DNA of 64,000 nucleotides, taken from NCBI RefSeq assembly GCF_012913485.1, contig NZ_CP051774.1:3286001-3350000 (forward strand), given 5' to 3'. Shown here piece by piece: positions 44,375-54,318 of the stretch. The number at the start of each line of letters is the position of its first letter. The stretch's first letter is position 1. The notes under the pieces are model-generated. The model searched no databases. It was not told the DNA's origin and worked only from the letters and a program-made list of their open reading frames with translations. A program made the translations under genes and the position numbers. The stretch comes from Luteolibacter luteus. Lineage in GTDB: Bacteria > Verrucomicrobiota > Verrucomicrobiia > Verrucomicrobiales > Akkermansiaceae.

Positions 44375-44565
44375 CGCGGGAGGGAACGGGCGGCGGGGAC
44401 CTATCTCCGGGAGCCACTGTTAGAGCAACTGCAAATCAGCCGGATCTGCTGCTTGGAAAATGCAGTGTGGCCATCGTGCCGTGCGTGCCTCGTCATCCAG
44501 ACCGGAAAAAGAAGGAGGCGGCCAGATGTCGGGATTGTTCGCGGCTCCAGCCTTCCGCCTAATCC

Positions 44566-44988
44566 TTACAGATTCCGCATCAGCCAGCCGCCGGGCATCC
44601 TTTGATACTGGATGACATGCGGCGGCGCGTCGTCGGTCTCACCGACAAAGCGCGCGTCGAGCGTTCGCGAATCGCGATGCAGGGTGAATTCATAGGGCCC
44701 CATTGCACCATCACCGGGAACATAAAGTTCATCGGCAGGGCGAATTTGATTCCGGGGCAGAGCTCGGGCGCTCCGAACCGTTTGCTCGAATCCTGCACGT
44801 GACCCCTCGTGAAGCTCGTGGGGAGGCACGGCGAGGATGTAGTCCTCGATCGTCGCGGAGTCGATCCGCCGGTCGATCGGATCCGGGCTCTTCATGTAGT
44901 GGTAAGTCAGGGGTGCCTCGGTGGAAGCACAGGAAATGAAGAGGAAGCAGACGGCGGAAAATCGGAGTGCGAGCATCAGCGGAATCAT
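44566..44988 (-). CDS. Small lipoprotein-like hypothetical protein
   Basis: A 140-residue protein; FSAVCFLFISCAST near residue 10-23 gives a lipobox candidate ISC. A 40-residue charged helical region and the ending IQYQRMPGGWLMRNL follow. No family is recognised. It sits 6 bp downstream of cdd on the same strand and may be cotranscribed with it. Confidence 0.6.
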   Translation of the reverse strand: MIPLMLALRFSAVCFLFISCASTEAPLTYHYMKSPDPIDRRIDSATIEDYILAVPPHELHEGSRAGFEQTVRSARALPRNQIRPADELYVPGDGAMGPYEFTLHRDSRTLDARFVGETDDAPPHVIQYQRMPGGWLMRNL

Positions 44989-44994
44989 GGGAGT

Positions 44995-45399
44995 TCAGGC
45001 TTCGCGACTCATGCTCACCAGCCAGTGCTCCGGCATCAACTCGCGGAGCTTCACCAGACGTCCGCCGTTCAGGATCACGGTGGCATCGGCGTTCCGCGGG
45101 TTCACTTGCAGGAGAAATTCGCGGCAACGTCCGCAGGGAGCGAGGATGGAATCTTCGGTCACCGCCACGATGGCTTCGATCTGCGTTTCTCCGGCCTTGA
45201 TCATTTCGGCAGAGGCCGCGTGTTCCGCGCAGAAGCCGAGGCCGCAGCTCAAGTGGATGCAGATGCCGGTGTAGATGTTTCCCGCAGGTGTGCGAATTGC
45301 CGCTGCTACCGAGGCTGCATCCCAATCAGGTCGGCCCAAGGATAGATTCCGGACCAAGGGTCGCGCGGCATCGATGAGTTGCTGGTGTTCCGGGTTCAT
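44995..45399 (-). CDS. cdd: Cytidine deaminase
   Basis: A 134-residue homotetramer-type cytidine deaminase converting cytidine to uridine in pyrimidine salvage. The zinc ligands and catalytic Glu are in CAEHAAS (Cys57, Glu59) and PCGRCREFL (Cys89, Cys92). The length is that of the short Gram-positive-type enzyme, not the 300-residue E. coli form. The downstream small lipoprotein overlaps its operon. Confidence 0.92.
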   Translation of the reverse strand: MNPEHQQLIDAARPLVRNLSLGRPDWDAASVAAAIRTPAGNIYTGICIHLSCGLGFCAEHAASAEMIKAGETQIEAIVAVTEDSILAPCGRCREFLLQVNPRNADATVILNGGRLVKLRELMPEHWLVSMSREA

Positions 45400-45442
45400 C
45401 TGCCTCGTCTTCTAGCAGAACTGTCCTGTCCGGAAAGCCCGT

Positions 45443-46012
45443 TCAGCGCTCCTGGACACGGCAGGGCACACCATAGGCCACCGAGCCCGCCGGAATGCTC
45501 TTCGTTACCACGCTGCCCGCGCCGATCACGCAGTCATCGCCGATGCTCACCCCTCCGAGGATCGTGACATTGCCGCCGATCCAGACGCGATTGCCGATCT
45601 TTACGGGAGCGGAGGTGGTCACGTAAGGAGCGCCATTCGGCGGAGGCGAGGCGACGACACGTTCGTCCGCATTCACCGGATGAGAAGCGCAGCAGACCTG
45701 CACGCCGGGCCCGATCAAGGTATCGCTGCCGATCTCGATCTCCGCGTTGTCCTGGAAGAAGCAGTTGATGTTGATGTAGGTCCGCTCCCCGATGCGGATG
45801 TGCGGTCCGTATTCGCAAAAGAAGGGCGGCTCGATCCAGACACCATCCCCCACTTCTCCAAGCAAGCCGCGCAGGATCTCCATGCGGTCGGGCGATGGCA
45901 TCGCTTGAGTGAATGCGTGCAAGGCTTCGCGTGCCTTCCAATACATCGCGATCAGCTCGGCATCGCGGGTGCTGTAAGTCTGGCCGGCCAGCATCTTCTC
46001 ACGTTCGGTCAT
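45443..46012 (-). CDS. Maltose/galactoside O-acetyltransferase-like enzyme
   Basis: A 189-residue left-handed beta-helix acetyltransferase. After an N-terminal helical cap (MTEREKMLAGQTYSTRD), hexapeptide turns run through ININCFFQDNAEIEIGS, GNRVWIGGNVTILGGVSIGDDCVIGAGSVVTK. CCASHPVNADERV contains the catalytic His of the galactoside acetyltransferase family. The start MTEREKM at 46012 is typical of the family; a start at 46045 would overlap the GNAT gene. It acetylates sugars to help export or detoxify them. It forms a minus-strand run with the next two genes. Confidence 0.85.
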   Translation of the reverse strand: MTEREKMLAGQTYSTRDAELIAMYWKAREALHAFTQAMPSPDRMEILRGLLGEVGDGVWIEPPFFCEYGPHIRIGERTYININCFFQDNAEIEIGSDTLIGPGVQVCCASHPVNADERVVASPPPNGAPYVTTSAPVKIGNRVWIGGNVTILGGVSIGDDCVIGAGSVVTKSIPAGSVAYGVPCRVQER

Positions 46013-46029
46013 GGTAGGTTGGAAAGGGG

Positions 46030-46491
46030 TTAGGAGAGCGGGCATTCCATGATGAAGTTCACCAAGGTCTCACCGCGGATCGGCACCAGATTGTCGCGCA
46101 CGTGAACGAAGCCATGGTGCTCGAAGAAAGGTCGCGCGGTGATCGAGACTTCGGCGAAGAGCTTCGGCGCACCCAGCCGCCGCGCTTCTGCCTTCACCGC
46201 GCTCATCAGCTCAGACATCACGCCGCGCCTCGCATAAGCGGGATCGACGTAGGTGCAGTCCACATGGCCGTCCGGATCGAGCTCGATAAAGCCGACCACG
46301 CGGCCATCGAGTTCCTTTACAAAAGGCTGCTTGAGCACGGCGCGCTTGGCCCAGTGCTCGAAGCCGATCGGCTTGCTCGCCCACGCTTCCAGCTGCGCAG
46401 GCGTGTAGTCCTTCGCCGCAAGCTGGTGGACGGCATCATGGTAGATTTGACCGAGGAAAAGGTGATCGCCCTCTTGATAGCGCCGAACCAT
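46030..46491 (-). CDS. GNAT-family N-acetyltransferase
   Basis: A 153-residue GNAT enzyme. The acetyl-CoA-binding stretch VDPAYARRGVMSELMSAVK has the Q/R-x-x-G-x-x-x pattern, preceded by the strand VVGFIELDPDGHVDCTYV. The C-terminal LFAEVSITARPFFEHHGFV is the usual second motif. The start at 46491 (MVRRYQEGDH) is preferred; 46542 would overlap ogt. The substrate is unknown. It lies 7 bp downstream of ogt, suggesting one transcript. Confidence 0.82.
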   Translation of the reverse strand: MVRRYQEGDHLFLGQIYHDAVHQLAAKDYTPAQLEAWASKPIGFEHWAKRAVLKQPFVKELDGRVVGFIELDPDGHVDCTYVDPAYARRGVMSELMSAVKAEARRLGAPKLFAEVSITARPFFEHHGFVHVRDNLVPIRGETLVNFIMECPLS

Positions 46492-46498
46492 GGCCGCT

Positions 46499-47044
46499 CT
46501 ATGACAGCGCCAGTTCGCCCTGTCCAAGTCCTTTCCCTGCATGCCCGGATCCTTCGATTCCGAGCAGGAGTGCCTTCGCCTCCAGTCCGCCGGCGAAGCC
46601 GGTCAGCTTCCCATTCGAGCCGATGACGCGATGACATGGAGCGATGATCGAAATGGGATTCTTGCCATTTGCCGCACCCACTGCCCGGACTGCCGTGGGA
46701 TTGCCGATCTGCTCGGCGATCTGTGCATAGCTGCGGGTCTCGCCAAAGGGGATGGTGGTCAGGGCATGCCACACGCTCCTTTGGAAATCGGTGCCCACGG
46801 TAAAGTCGAGTTTCACGGTGAATCGCTGGAGCTTGCCTGCGAAGTAGTCGCCCAGTTGTCGCTCTGCTTCGAGGAGCAGCGGGTGATCCTTGTTCTCCAC
46901 CAGCTCGCCGAGCCGCACGCGGTCCGGGGCATCGTTCTCCCAGAGGATCGCGGCGAGGCCCTTGTCGCTGGCGACGAGCGTGAGTTCACCGACCGGCGAG
47001 GGCATCGTCTTGAAGTGGTAGCTCTGTTTGGCCGCTTTCATCAT
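46499..47044 (-). CDS. ogt: Methylated-DNA-protein-cysteine methyltransferase
   Basis: A 181-residue suicide repair protein that removes O6-methyl groups from guanine. The active-site motif IIAPCHRVIG holds the acceptor Cys137; RAVGAANGKNP, which carries the arginine finger region, precedes it. It is divergent from the Ada-AlkA fusion gene, so the pair forms an alkylation-repair locus with a shared 135-bp control region. The long C-terminal GHAGKGLGQGELALS is unusual. Confidence 0.92.
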   Translation of the reverse strand: MMKAAKQSYHFKTMPSPVGELTLVASDKGLAAILWENDAPDRVRLGELVENKDHPLLLEAERQLGDYFAGKLQRFTVKLDFTVGTDFQRSVWHALTTIPFGETRSYAQIAEQIGNPTAVRAVGAANGKNPISIIAPCHRVIGSNGKLTGFAGGLEAKALLLGIEGSGHAGKGLGQGELALS

Positions 47045-47082
47045 GCTGCAAGTATGCCCCGCTTTCGGAGAACTACTGGCCG

Positions 47083-47122
47083 TTTCCGGACATTGAAGTA
47101 AATATATTCGCGTGTCCGAAAA
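47083..47122. promoter_or_regulatory. Inverted repeat in the ogt/ada-alkA control region
   Basis: TTTCCGGACA (47083-47092) and TGTCCGAAAA (47113-47122) are reverse complements at nine of ten positions, 20 bases apart, flanking an AT-rich core with TTGAAG and TATATT. It lies in the gap between the two divergent repair genes. A dimeric activator such as the Ada part of the fusion protein is an attractive but unproven ligand; canonical E. coli ada boxes are not evident. Confidence 0.45.
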
Positions 47123-47179
47123 TGGCGAGCGGACGGCTGGAGCTCGGCTAGCGTGCGCAGCAATTCACCCGGAGACAGC

Positions 47180-48628
47180 ATGATCGACGAACGCATCGCA
47201 TACAAGGCCATGACCTCGCGGGACCCGCGTTTTGACGGCGTGTTCTTCGTCGGGGTCACCTCCACCGGCATCTACTGCCGCCCGGTCTGCACGGTGAAAT
47301 CGCCGAAGCCGGAAAACTGCCTCTTTTTCGAAAGTGCGGAGGCCGCGGAGAAGGCAGCCTTCCGCCCCTGCCTGCGCTGCCGCCCCGAGCTGGCCCCCGG
47401 CCAAGCTCCGGTGGATAACGCGCACCGCATCGCCCACCTGATGGTGCAGCGGATTCATGAGGGCCTCGCCGATGAAGGCGCGGGCCTGGAGGAAATCGCC
47501 GCGGAGTTCGGCATCAGCTCGCGGCAGTTGCGGCGCATCGTCCAGCAGGAGCTCGGCGTTTCTCCGATCGAGTTGCTGCAGACGCGGCGCCTGCTTTTGG
47601 CGAAGCAGTTGCTCACGGAGACCAAGCTGCCGGTGATCGATGTCGCCTTCGCCAGCGGTTTCTCCAGCTTGCGCCGCTTCAATGATGCTTTCAGCACGCG
47701 CTATCGCATGCCGCCCACCCGTTTGCGAAAAGAGGCGGCGGGAAATGTTGCCGCGATCGATGCCTCGGACACCTCCGTGCTTCAGCTTGGCTATCGGCCG
47801 CCCTATGACTGGGAGGGGACGCTCGCCTTCCTGCGCGGACGCTGCATCCGTGATGTGGAGCATGTGACGGAGGACAGTTACGCGCGCACCGTGCGGATCG
47901 GGAAGCACGCCGGCTGGGTGCGGGTGAAACATGCGCCGCAGAAAAATGCACTGCTGGTGGAGTTCACGCACTCGTTGACGCCGGTCTTGCCTGCCTTGCT
48001 CGGGAGATTGCGGAATCTCTTCGACCTCGCGGCACGGCCGGATCTCATCGCGGAGCATCTGGGAAAGGATGAACTGCTGAGGAAGAGCGTGGAGAATCAT
48101 CCGGGCCTGCGGGTGCCGGGAGCCTTCGATGGTTTCGAAATGGCGATCCGTGCCATCCTCGGCCAGCAGATCACTGTGAAGGCCGCGACGACCATTGCAT
48201 GTCGCTTCGCAGAGGCATTCGGCGAGGAGATCCACACGCCGATCCCGGAGCTATCGAAGCTTTCGCCGCTGCCCGCCAAGGTCGCGGCTGCAACCGTCGA
48301 TGACGTTGCGAAGCTCGGCATCGTGAGCGCGCGCTCTGCGAGCATCATCGCCTTGGCGAAGGCCTATCACTCCGGCTTCTTGATCCTGGATGCCGGATCG
48401 AATCCAGAGGCAGCGATTGCCAAGCTGGTGGAACTTCCCGGCATTGGCCAGTGGACCGCGCACTACATCGCCATGCGTGCGCTACGCTGGCCGGATGCCT
48501 TTCCGAAGGAGGATATCGCCGTGCGGAACAAGCTGGGAGGGGTGAGTGCGAAGCAGGCGGAGGCGATGTCACAGGCTTGGCGGCCATGGCGAAGCTACGC
48601 GGTGCTGCATGTGTGGCGGAGTTTGTAG
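47180..48628 (+). CDS. alkA: Ada-AlkA fusion: methyl-sensing regulator and 3-methyladenine glycosylase
   Basis: A 482-residue three-part protein. The N-terminal Ada zinc domain has the four Cys at 33, 37, 64 and 67 (E. coli Ada 38, 42, 69, 72 spacing), with Cys33 as the methyl acceptor from phosphotriesters. An AraC-type helix-turn-helix follows (EEIAAEFGISSRQLRRIVQQ and VIDVAFASGFSSLRRFNDAF). The C-terminal AlkA glycosylase has the helix-hairpin-helix VELPGIGQWTAHYIAMRALR and the catalytic Asp in PDAFPKEDI. Start at 47180 is set by GGAGA four bases before ATG. One protein thus senses methylation, activates and repairs; divergent ogt is a likely target. Confidence 0.93.
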   Translation: MIDERIAYKAMTSRDPRFDGVFFVGVTSTGIYCRPVCTVKSPKPENCLFFESAEAAEKAAFRPCLRCRPELAPGQAPVDNAHRIAHLMVQRIHEGLADEGAGLEEIAAEFGISSRQLRRIVQQELGVSPIELLQTRRLLLAKQLLTETKLPVIDVAFASGFSSLRRFNDAFSTRYRMPPTRLRKEAAGNVAAIDASDTSVLQLGYRPPYDWEGTLAFLRGRCIRDVEHVTEDSYARTVRIGKHAGWVRVKHAPQKNALLVEFTHSLTPVLPALLGRLRNLFDLAARPDLIAEHLGKDELLRKSVENHPGLRVPGAFDGFEMAIRAILGQQITVKAATTIACRFAEAFGEEIHTPIPELSKLSPLPAKVAAATVDDVAKLGIVSARSASIIALAKAYHSGFLILDAGSNPEAAIAKLVELPGIGQWTAHYIAMRALRWPDAFPKEDIAVRNKLGGVSAKQAEAMSQAWRPWRSYAVLHVWRSL

Positions 48629-48641
48629 GAGGTCCGTCTTT

Positions 48642-49649
48642 CTAACGGACAGCGTGCTCCTTGATCCACTGCACCGAGAGATCCGGAAAATCGCTGCAAA
48701 CCGCATCCACTCCCGCCGTTTCGAAGAGTGCTGCGTGTAGCGCCTCCACGGAAGGGCAGTTCTCCGGAAGCGCATCGCGATTCACCACGCCCGAGCAGAT
48801 CCACAGCCCGGCTGCATGGGCATCGCTCGTGAAGCTGCTGGCCCGCACTTCCCCGGACTTGTCCCAAGAAACGACACGGCTGCTATTCGGGAAGACCGCA
48901 TTCACAAAGCCCGCCAAGCTCTGCAACCCCGCTGGCGTGGAAAGCTGATCATAGTCCGAACCATCGGCTCCCGGCTTGCCGACGGTGAGGATCATCATGA
49001 GCTGTCCCTTCCATCCGAACTCCTCGCGGAAGCGGCGCAGCGTGCTCTGTTCGAAGCACTGGATCCAGCAGCCCTTGTCGCCTTCCTGCCCGTAGCCATA
49101 GCGGCGGAGCAGGTCATACACGATGCGTGCGATGTCGCGGCCTTCTTTGGCGTGGAAGGTCGGCTGCTTGATCTCCGTGAAGAGTCCTGTGGTCCGCCCG
49201 GTGCTGAAGTTCAGCCCTTGGATAAAGCGGATCTCTTCTTCCAGGGTGTGAAGCGGATAGCTGTAGCCATCCAGAGGGAAGCGTTTTGGAAGCACCGCCT
49301 TGCCGGTCTTCGGGTCGAAGCGCTGCGTGGCACTGAGCTGCTTGATCTCCGCCAAGGTGAAATCGATCGCGTAATATCGCCCGTCGCTGCGCTTGCGATC
49401 CGGGAATCGCTTGGCGACATCCGTGGTGGTATCCAGGTGGATGTCGTGCAGGACGATCGGCACCTCGTCCTTCGTCAGCACCACATCCTGCTCGAGGAAA
49501 TCGGCACCTTGCGCGTGCGCCATCGCTTTCGCCGGAAAACTATGTTCGGGCAGGTATCCGCTCGCGCCGCGATGCGCGAAGACCGCGCGCTCGGCTGCCG
49601 GAGAAACGAGGGTACACAGGCCGAGGAAAAGCGGGATCAGGCGTCTCAT
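48642..49649 (-). CDS. glpQ: Secreted glycerophosphodiester phosphodiesterase
   Basis: A 335-residue GDPD with signal peptide (MRRLIPLFLGLCTLVSPAAE). The catalytic His and metal ligands appear in FAHRGASGYLPEHSF, EQDVVLTKDEVPIVLHD (Glu, Asp, His) and FTEIK. Length and domain order match the GlpQ-type enzymes that hydrolyse deacylated phospholipids to glycerol-3-phosphate in the periplasm. The start at 49649 is preferred over 49697, which precedes the signal with charged residues. Confidence 0.92.
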   Translation of the reverse strand: MRRLIPLFLGLCTLVSPAAERAVFAHRGASGYLPEHSFPAKAMAHAQGADFLEQDVVLTKDEVPIVLHDIHLDTTTDVAKRFPDRKRSDGRYYAIDFTLAEIKQLSATQRFDPKTGKAVLPKRFPLDGYSYPLHTLEEEIRFIQGLNFSTGRTTGLFTEIKQPTFHAKEGRDIARIVYDLLRRYGYGQEGDKGCWIQCFEQSTLRRFREEFGWKGQLMMILTVGKPGADGSDYDQLSTPAGLQSLAGFVNAVFPNSSRVVSWDKSGEVRASSFTSDAHAAGLWICSGVVNRDALPENCPSVEALHAALFETAGVDAVCSDFPDLSVQWIKEHAVR

Positions 49650-49706
49650 GGGTGAATCGAATTCCCCAAGACCGCGGCTTCCTGTCTCTGTAGCCAATAC
49701 AAAAAA

Positions 49707-49736
49707 GAGGGCGGACCCGTCACCGGATCCGCCCTC
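49707..49736 (-). terminator. Intrinsic terminator of fba
   Basis: GAGGGCGGACCC (49707-49718) and GGATCCGCCCTC (49725-49736) form a 12-position stem with one mismatch; on the minus strand it is followed by TTTTTT. Confidence 0.9.
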
Positions 49737-49752
49737 CTTTGAAATCAGTCGA

Positions 49753-50784
<1,032 letters not shown>

Positions 50785-51037
50785 AGCGGAAGTGGGGTAG
50801 CGGACGATTTTCCGGGGTGCAAGGCCGGAACGGGGCATGGGGCGTACGCAGTCACCGTGCCAGCAGCCTCATTCCGGAGAGGAAATGACCGCGAAGGCAG
50901 ATGCCAGCGGGAGTCATGCTTTGATTCCTCGTTTACGCGCGAGGAACGACTTTTTCGTCACGATCAATTGCTTAGGAAAAATTGATATTAAATCTGAATT
51001 TGAAATCGGAGCCATTCTGTGCCAAGGAGTCTGCTGA

Positions 51038-51700
51038 ATGTTCGCCGTATCCCGGAATCTCAGTGCCCCGCAGAACTTCATCTTCGCGGGCATCGTCGGG
51101 TGCTTGGTGTTTGGCTTTCTGACCTTCGTGGAGTTCTCGACTCCCACGTTCAAGCCGATCGGGGAGTCGGAGGTGCGCTATTTCCGTGGCCGGGCGGAGC
51201 ACGTGACGGTGGCACCGATGCGCTACGGAGGACTGAACTACCGCATCTGGCTGGAGGATCAGCCCGTGGCCTTCCAACAGCTCAAGCTCTCAGGTGATAA
51301 TCAGATCGATCCCGCCGAGTTCCGCGCGATCCAGCCGGGGGCGGAGATCGTGGTCGGCGTGGAGACGAGCAAAGTGGATCACCCCGGCGTGGACCGGAGG
51401 CTGAAGCAAGCGTTCCTGTCCTTTGTTTCGCTGGAAGCAGGCCAGAAGGCGATTGGATCGCTCGCGGACTACAATGCGGCGAAGGTGGCGAGCTCGAAGA
51501 AGGGGCTCTTCTTTCCCGGGATGCTCGCCTTGAGCATTGGCATGGTCGGGATCGGAATCGCCGCAGGCAGAGTGTCAACGAGGGAGGAAGACCATGAGCG
51601 TGCGATCCGGGAGCTGGTGCTCCGCCATCAGGCGGAGATCGCGGGAGATGATCCGGGCTTCCAGCCGGAGCGGCCGCTTCGGGAAGAGAAGGAAGCTTGA
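51038..51700 (+). CDS. Hypothetical membrane protein with two helices
   Basis: A 220-residue protein with hydrophobic helices at about residues 14-32 (FIFAGIVGCLVFGFLTFV) and 158-178 (LFFPGMLALSIGMVGIGIAAG). The loop between them is soluble and beta-rich; the tail is charged and ends EKEA. No family is recognised. The 250 bp before it are AT-rich and presumably hold its promoter. It converges with the AraC gene, 5 bp from its stop. Confidence 0.6.
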   Translation: MFAVSRNLSAPQNFIFAGIVGCLVFGFLTFVEFSTPTFKPIGESEVRYFRGRAEHVTVAPMRYGGLNYRIWLEDQPVAFQQLKLSGDNQIDPAEFRAIQPGAEIVVGVETSKVDHPGVDRRLKQAFLSFVSLEAGQKAIGSLADYNAAKVASSKKGLFFPGMLALSIGMVGIGIAAGRVSTREEDHERAIRELVLRHQAEIAGDDPGFQPERPLREEKEA

Positions 51701-51705
51701 GGTCT

Positions 51706-52644
51706 CTAGGGGCCGCGTCTTCGTCTGAGGAAGTCGGCGGGCGAGACGCCGTGGATGCGCTTGAAGACGCGGGAGAAGTGAAAGGGGTCGAGCCGAAGCT
51801 CCTCGGCCACCTCGCGGACGATCCTGTCGCCGCCGTCGAGCAGCGCCGCCGCGTGGCTCATGCGGCAGCGCAGCAGCAAGTGGTAGGGAGATTCGTGGCC
51901 ATGTAGTGCGAAGAGCCGTGAGAGGTAGGCGGTGCTGACATGGCAGGCCTCAGCAATTTCGGTGGCGGTGGCAAATTCGAGGAAGCGTTCCTCAATGCAG
52001 CGGCGGCATTTCAGGTAGGTCTGGAAGGACTGCTCGCGGCCACCTTCCGCCGGGGCGGATTCCGCCAGATTGAGCAGGATGATCTCGGCTTGGAGCGCCG
52101 CGATTCGCTCCGCTTGAGGACCTGCTTTCCTGCCGGTCGCGAGCAGGTGCTCGAAGGCTTCTTCCAGCTCTTCCGCATTGGCGGCGATGCGGCAGCTTCC
52201 TGGCAGGAGCCCGGCTTGGCGAAGCAGGTCCAGACCCTCGCGCCCGCTGAAATCGACGAAGTACTTCAGCGGTGGATCCTGCTCATCGGCCTCGATCCGG
52301 TGCGGGCATCCGGGGCCATAGGAAAAGATGCTGCCGCGGCGCAGCGGCCACTCCTTGCCATTCAGGATGACCTTCCCCGACCCACCGGCGACGAACTCCA
52401 CGCAGAGAAAAGGGAAGTCGGCCCGCTCCACGCGGAAATCCGGCGCGCAGCACTCCCAGCCGCCACAGACCACCGTGAGCCGGTGACCTGCGGGAGGACT
52501 CAGATTCAGGTAAAAGCGCCGCGCCTCCCGCACTTGGCGGGAGACAAAGGATGGCGGCTCGGCGATGGCCCGGTTCACGATTTCCACGATGAATGTCCGC
52601 ACGGCGGGGTCAAGAATCGTCATGGATCGGCGAAGATCCGCCAT
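51706..52644 (-). CDS. AraC-family transcription regulator
   Basis: A 312-residue regulator. The N-terminal part is a cupin-like AraC_binding domain (FVAGGSGKVILNGKEWPLRRGSIFSYGPGCPHRI). Two C-terminal helix-turn-helix units follow (TEIAEACHVSTAYLSRLFALHG and VREVAEELRLDPFHFSRVFKRIHG), ending SPADFLRRRR. Start at 52644 (MADLRR) is taken, with 52623 possible. It is divergent from the aldo/keto reductase gene by 40 bp and is the natural regulator of the sugar-acid operon. Confidence 0.88.
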   Translation of the reverse strand: MADLRRSMTILDPAVRTFIVEIVNRAIAEPPSFVSRQVREARRFYLNLSPPAGHRLTVVCGGWECCAPDFRVERADFPFLCVEFVAGGSGKVILNGKEWPLRRGSIFSYGPGCPHRIEADEQDPPLKYFVDFSGREGLDLLRQAGLLPGSCRIAANAEELEEAFEHLLATGRKAGPQAERIAALQAEIILLNLAESAPAEGGREQSFQTYLKCRRCIEERFLEFATATEIAEACHVSTAYLSRLFALHGHESPYHLLLRCRMSHAAALLDGGDRIVREVAEELRLDPFHFSRVFKRIHGVSPADFLRRRRGP

Positions 52645-52684
52645 GGTCGGGCCGCGCGGATCCGGCCATCCTGCGGGGAAACCC

Positions 52685-53644
52685 ATGAAATACCGCACGC
52701 TCGGCCATACCGGCCTGAATGTCTCCGTTCTCGGCTTCGGCGCGTCGTCGCTGGGCTCCGTCTTCCGCGAGGTCACCTTGGGAGACGCCGTCGCGACGGT
52801 CCAGGCGGCGCTGGAAGGCGGGATGAACTTCATCGATGTCTCGCCGTCCTATGGCGAGACGCTCGCGGAGCTCCGGCTGGGTCGTGCCTTGGAAGGAGTA
52901 CCGCGGGATTCCTACATCCTCGCCACGAAGATCGGCAGCTACAGCGAGCCACGGGGTGACTACGATTTCTCCCGCGCCAGCACGGAGCGCAGCGTCGAGC
53001 ACAGTTTGAAGCGGCTGGGGGTGGACTACATCGATCTCATCCAGTGCCACGACATCGAGTTCGGAGATCATGACCAAGTGATCAACGAAACCTTGCCCAC
53101 GCTCCATAAACTGAAGGAGCAGGGCTTCGTCCGCCATGTCGGCATCACCGGCCTGCCGCTGAAAATCTTCCCTTCCATTCTCGACCGCGTGCCTCCGGGA
53201 ACGGTGGAGACGATCCTGTCGTTCTGTCACTATGAGCTGAACGATACCTCGCTCGGGGATCTCATTCCTTACCTGCAAGAAAAGGGGGTGGGCATCATCA
53301 GTGCCTCACCAACCGGGATGGGCCTGCTCACGCAGCGCGGCGCGCCGGGCTGGCACATGGCCAGCGAGACCATCCGGGCGGGCTGCCGGAAGGCGATGGA
53401 GCATTGCCGGTCCAAGGGCGTGGATATCGTCCAGTTGGCGCTGCAGTTCGCCTGCGACAACGAGGCGATCGCGAGCACGCTGGTGGGTTCCGCGAATCCG
53501 GATAATATTCGCGCAAACATCTCCTATCTCGATCAACCGCTCGACCGGGAACTCCTCGCCGAGGTGATGGAGATTCTGGAGCCGATCCATAATTTCAACT
53601 TCACCCGCGGCCTGCCCCAGCACCGCGATCCGATCCTTGCCTGA
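52685..53644 (+). CDS. L-galactose/L-fucose dehydrogenase-like aldo/keto reductase
   Basis: A 319-residue AKR. It closely matches the L-galactose dehydrogenase subfamily: MKYRTLGHTGLNVSVLGFG, GASSLGSVF, IDVSPSYG with the catalytic Asp and Tyr, LATKIG with the Lys, and LIQCHDIEFG with the His. KIFPSILDRVPPGTVETILS and NDTSLGDLIPYLQEKGVGII are distinctive of plant-type L-GalDH. It should oxidise an L-galactose-configured sugar at C1 to a lactone with NAD(P). It is the first gene of a co-directional run ending with uxaB. Confidence 0.85.
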   Translation: MKYRTLGHTGLNVSVLGFGASSLGSVFREVTLGDAVATVQAALEGGMNFIDVSPSYGETLAELRLGRALEGVPRDSYILATKIGSYSEPRGDYDFSRASTERSVEHSLKRLGVDYIDLIQCHDIEFGDHDQVINETLPTLHKLKEQGFVRHVGITGLPLKIFPSILDRVPPGTVETILSFCHYELNDTSLGDLIPYLQEKGVGIISASPTGMGLLTQRGAPGWHMASETIRAGCRKAMEHCRSKGVDIVQLALQFACDNEAIASTLVGSANPDNIRANISYLDQPLDRELLAEVMEILEPIHNFNFTRGLPQHRDPILA

Positions 53645-54298
53645 ATGCGCTTCTTCGACCTAAGCCAGCCGCTGTTTGACGGTTGTCCGAATTGCCATGT
53701 GCATCCGCCGGTGAACCTGCCGCGCACCGCGGATCACCCATCGGATGGATGGCGGATGGAGGAATTTCACATGACCTCGCACACCGGCACGCACCTGGAC
53801 GCGCCGCTGCACAAGATTGCGGGCGGAGCTTCGATCGATGCCTATCCGCTGGAAACCTTCGCGGGGGAGCAGGTGATTCTCGATCTGACGCATCTGGATG
53901 CGAGCCATCCGATCGGGCCGGATGAACTCGTTGCGGCGGGAGCCGTGTCGGGAAAGATCCTGCTGTTGAATACCGGTTGGGGTCATAGGCGGGCGAAGAC
54001 GGAGGAGTGGATTCACCGCTCGCCCTACCTTTCACCCGCCGGAGCGGAGTGGGTCGTGGAGCATGGCGTGAAGGCGGTGGGGATCGATCATTTCTCGATC
54101 GGAGGCACCGGCCCCGACAACACGCCGACCCACGAGGTGCTGCTAGGGAATGGCGTCTGGGTGATCGAGGAGCTTTGTTTCCGCGAGGGCTGGCGCGAAT
54201 TTGCGGATGGTGCCACCTTCATGGCGTTGCCCTTGCTGGTGCCCGGTTTCTCGGGGTCGCCGTGCCGTGCGGTGCTCGTGAGGGATTCCCGGTCTTAA
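53645..54298 (+). CDS. Cyclase-family metal hydrolase (kynurenine formamidase-like)
   Basis: A 217-residue protein of the cyclase/formamidase family. The metal motif HTGTHLDAPLH lies at about residues 46-56, with an upstream DLSQPLFDG and a C-terminal GIDHFSIGGTGPDNTPTHEVLL. The ATG directly follows the aldo/keto reductase stop codon. Family members hydrolyse amides or lactone-like rings; next to an AKR producing a sugar lactone, a lactonase role is inferred but not shown. Confidence 0.82.
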   Translation: MRFFDLSQPLFDGCPNCHVHPPVNLPRTADHPSDGWRMEEFHMTSHTGTHLDAPLHKIAGGASIDAYPLETFAGEQVILDLTHLDASHPIGPDELVAAGAVSGKILLLNTGWGHRRAKTEEWIHRSPYLSPAGAEWVVEHGVKAVGIDHFSIGGTGPDNTPTHEVLLGNGVWVIEELCFREGWREFADGATFMALPLLVPGFSGSPCRAVLVRDSRS

Positions 54299-54318
54299 CC
54301 GGACCAGCAAACAGCCTT

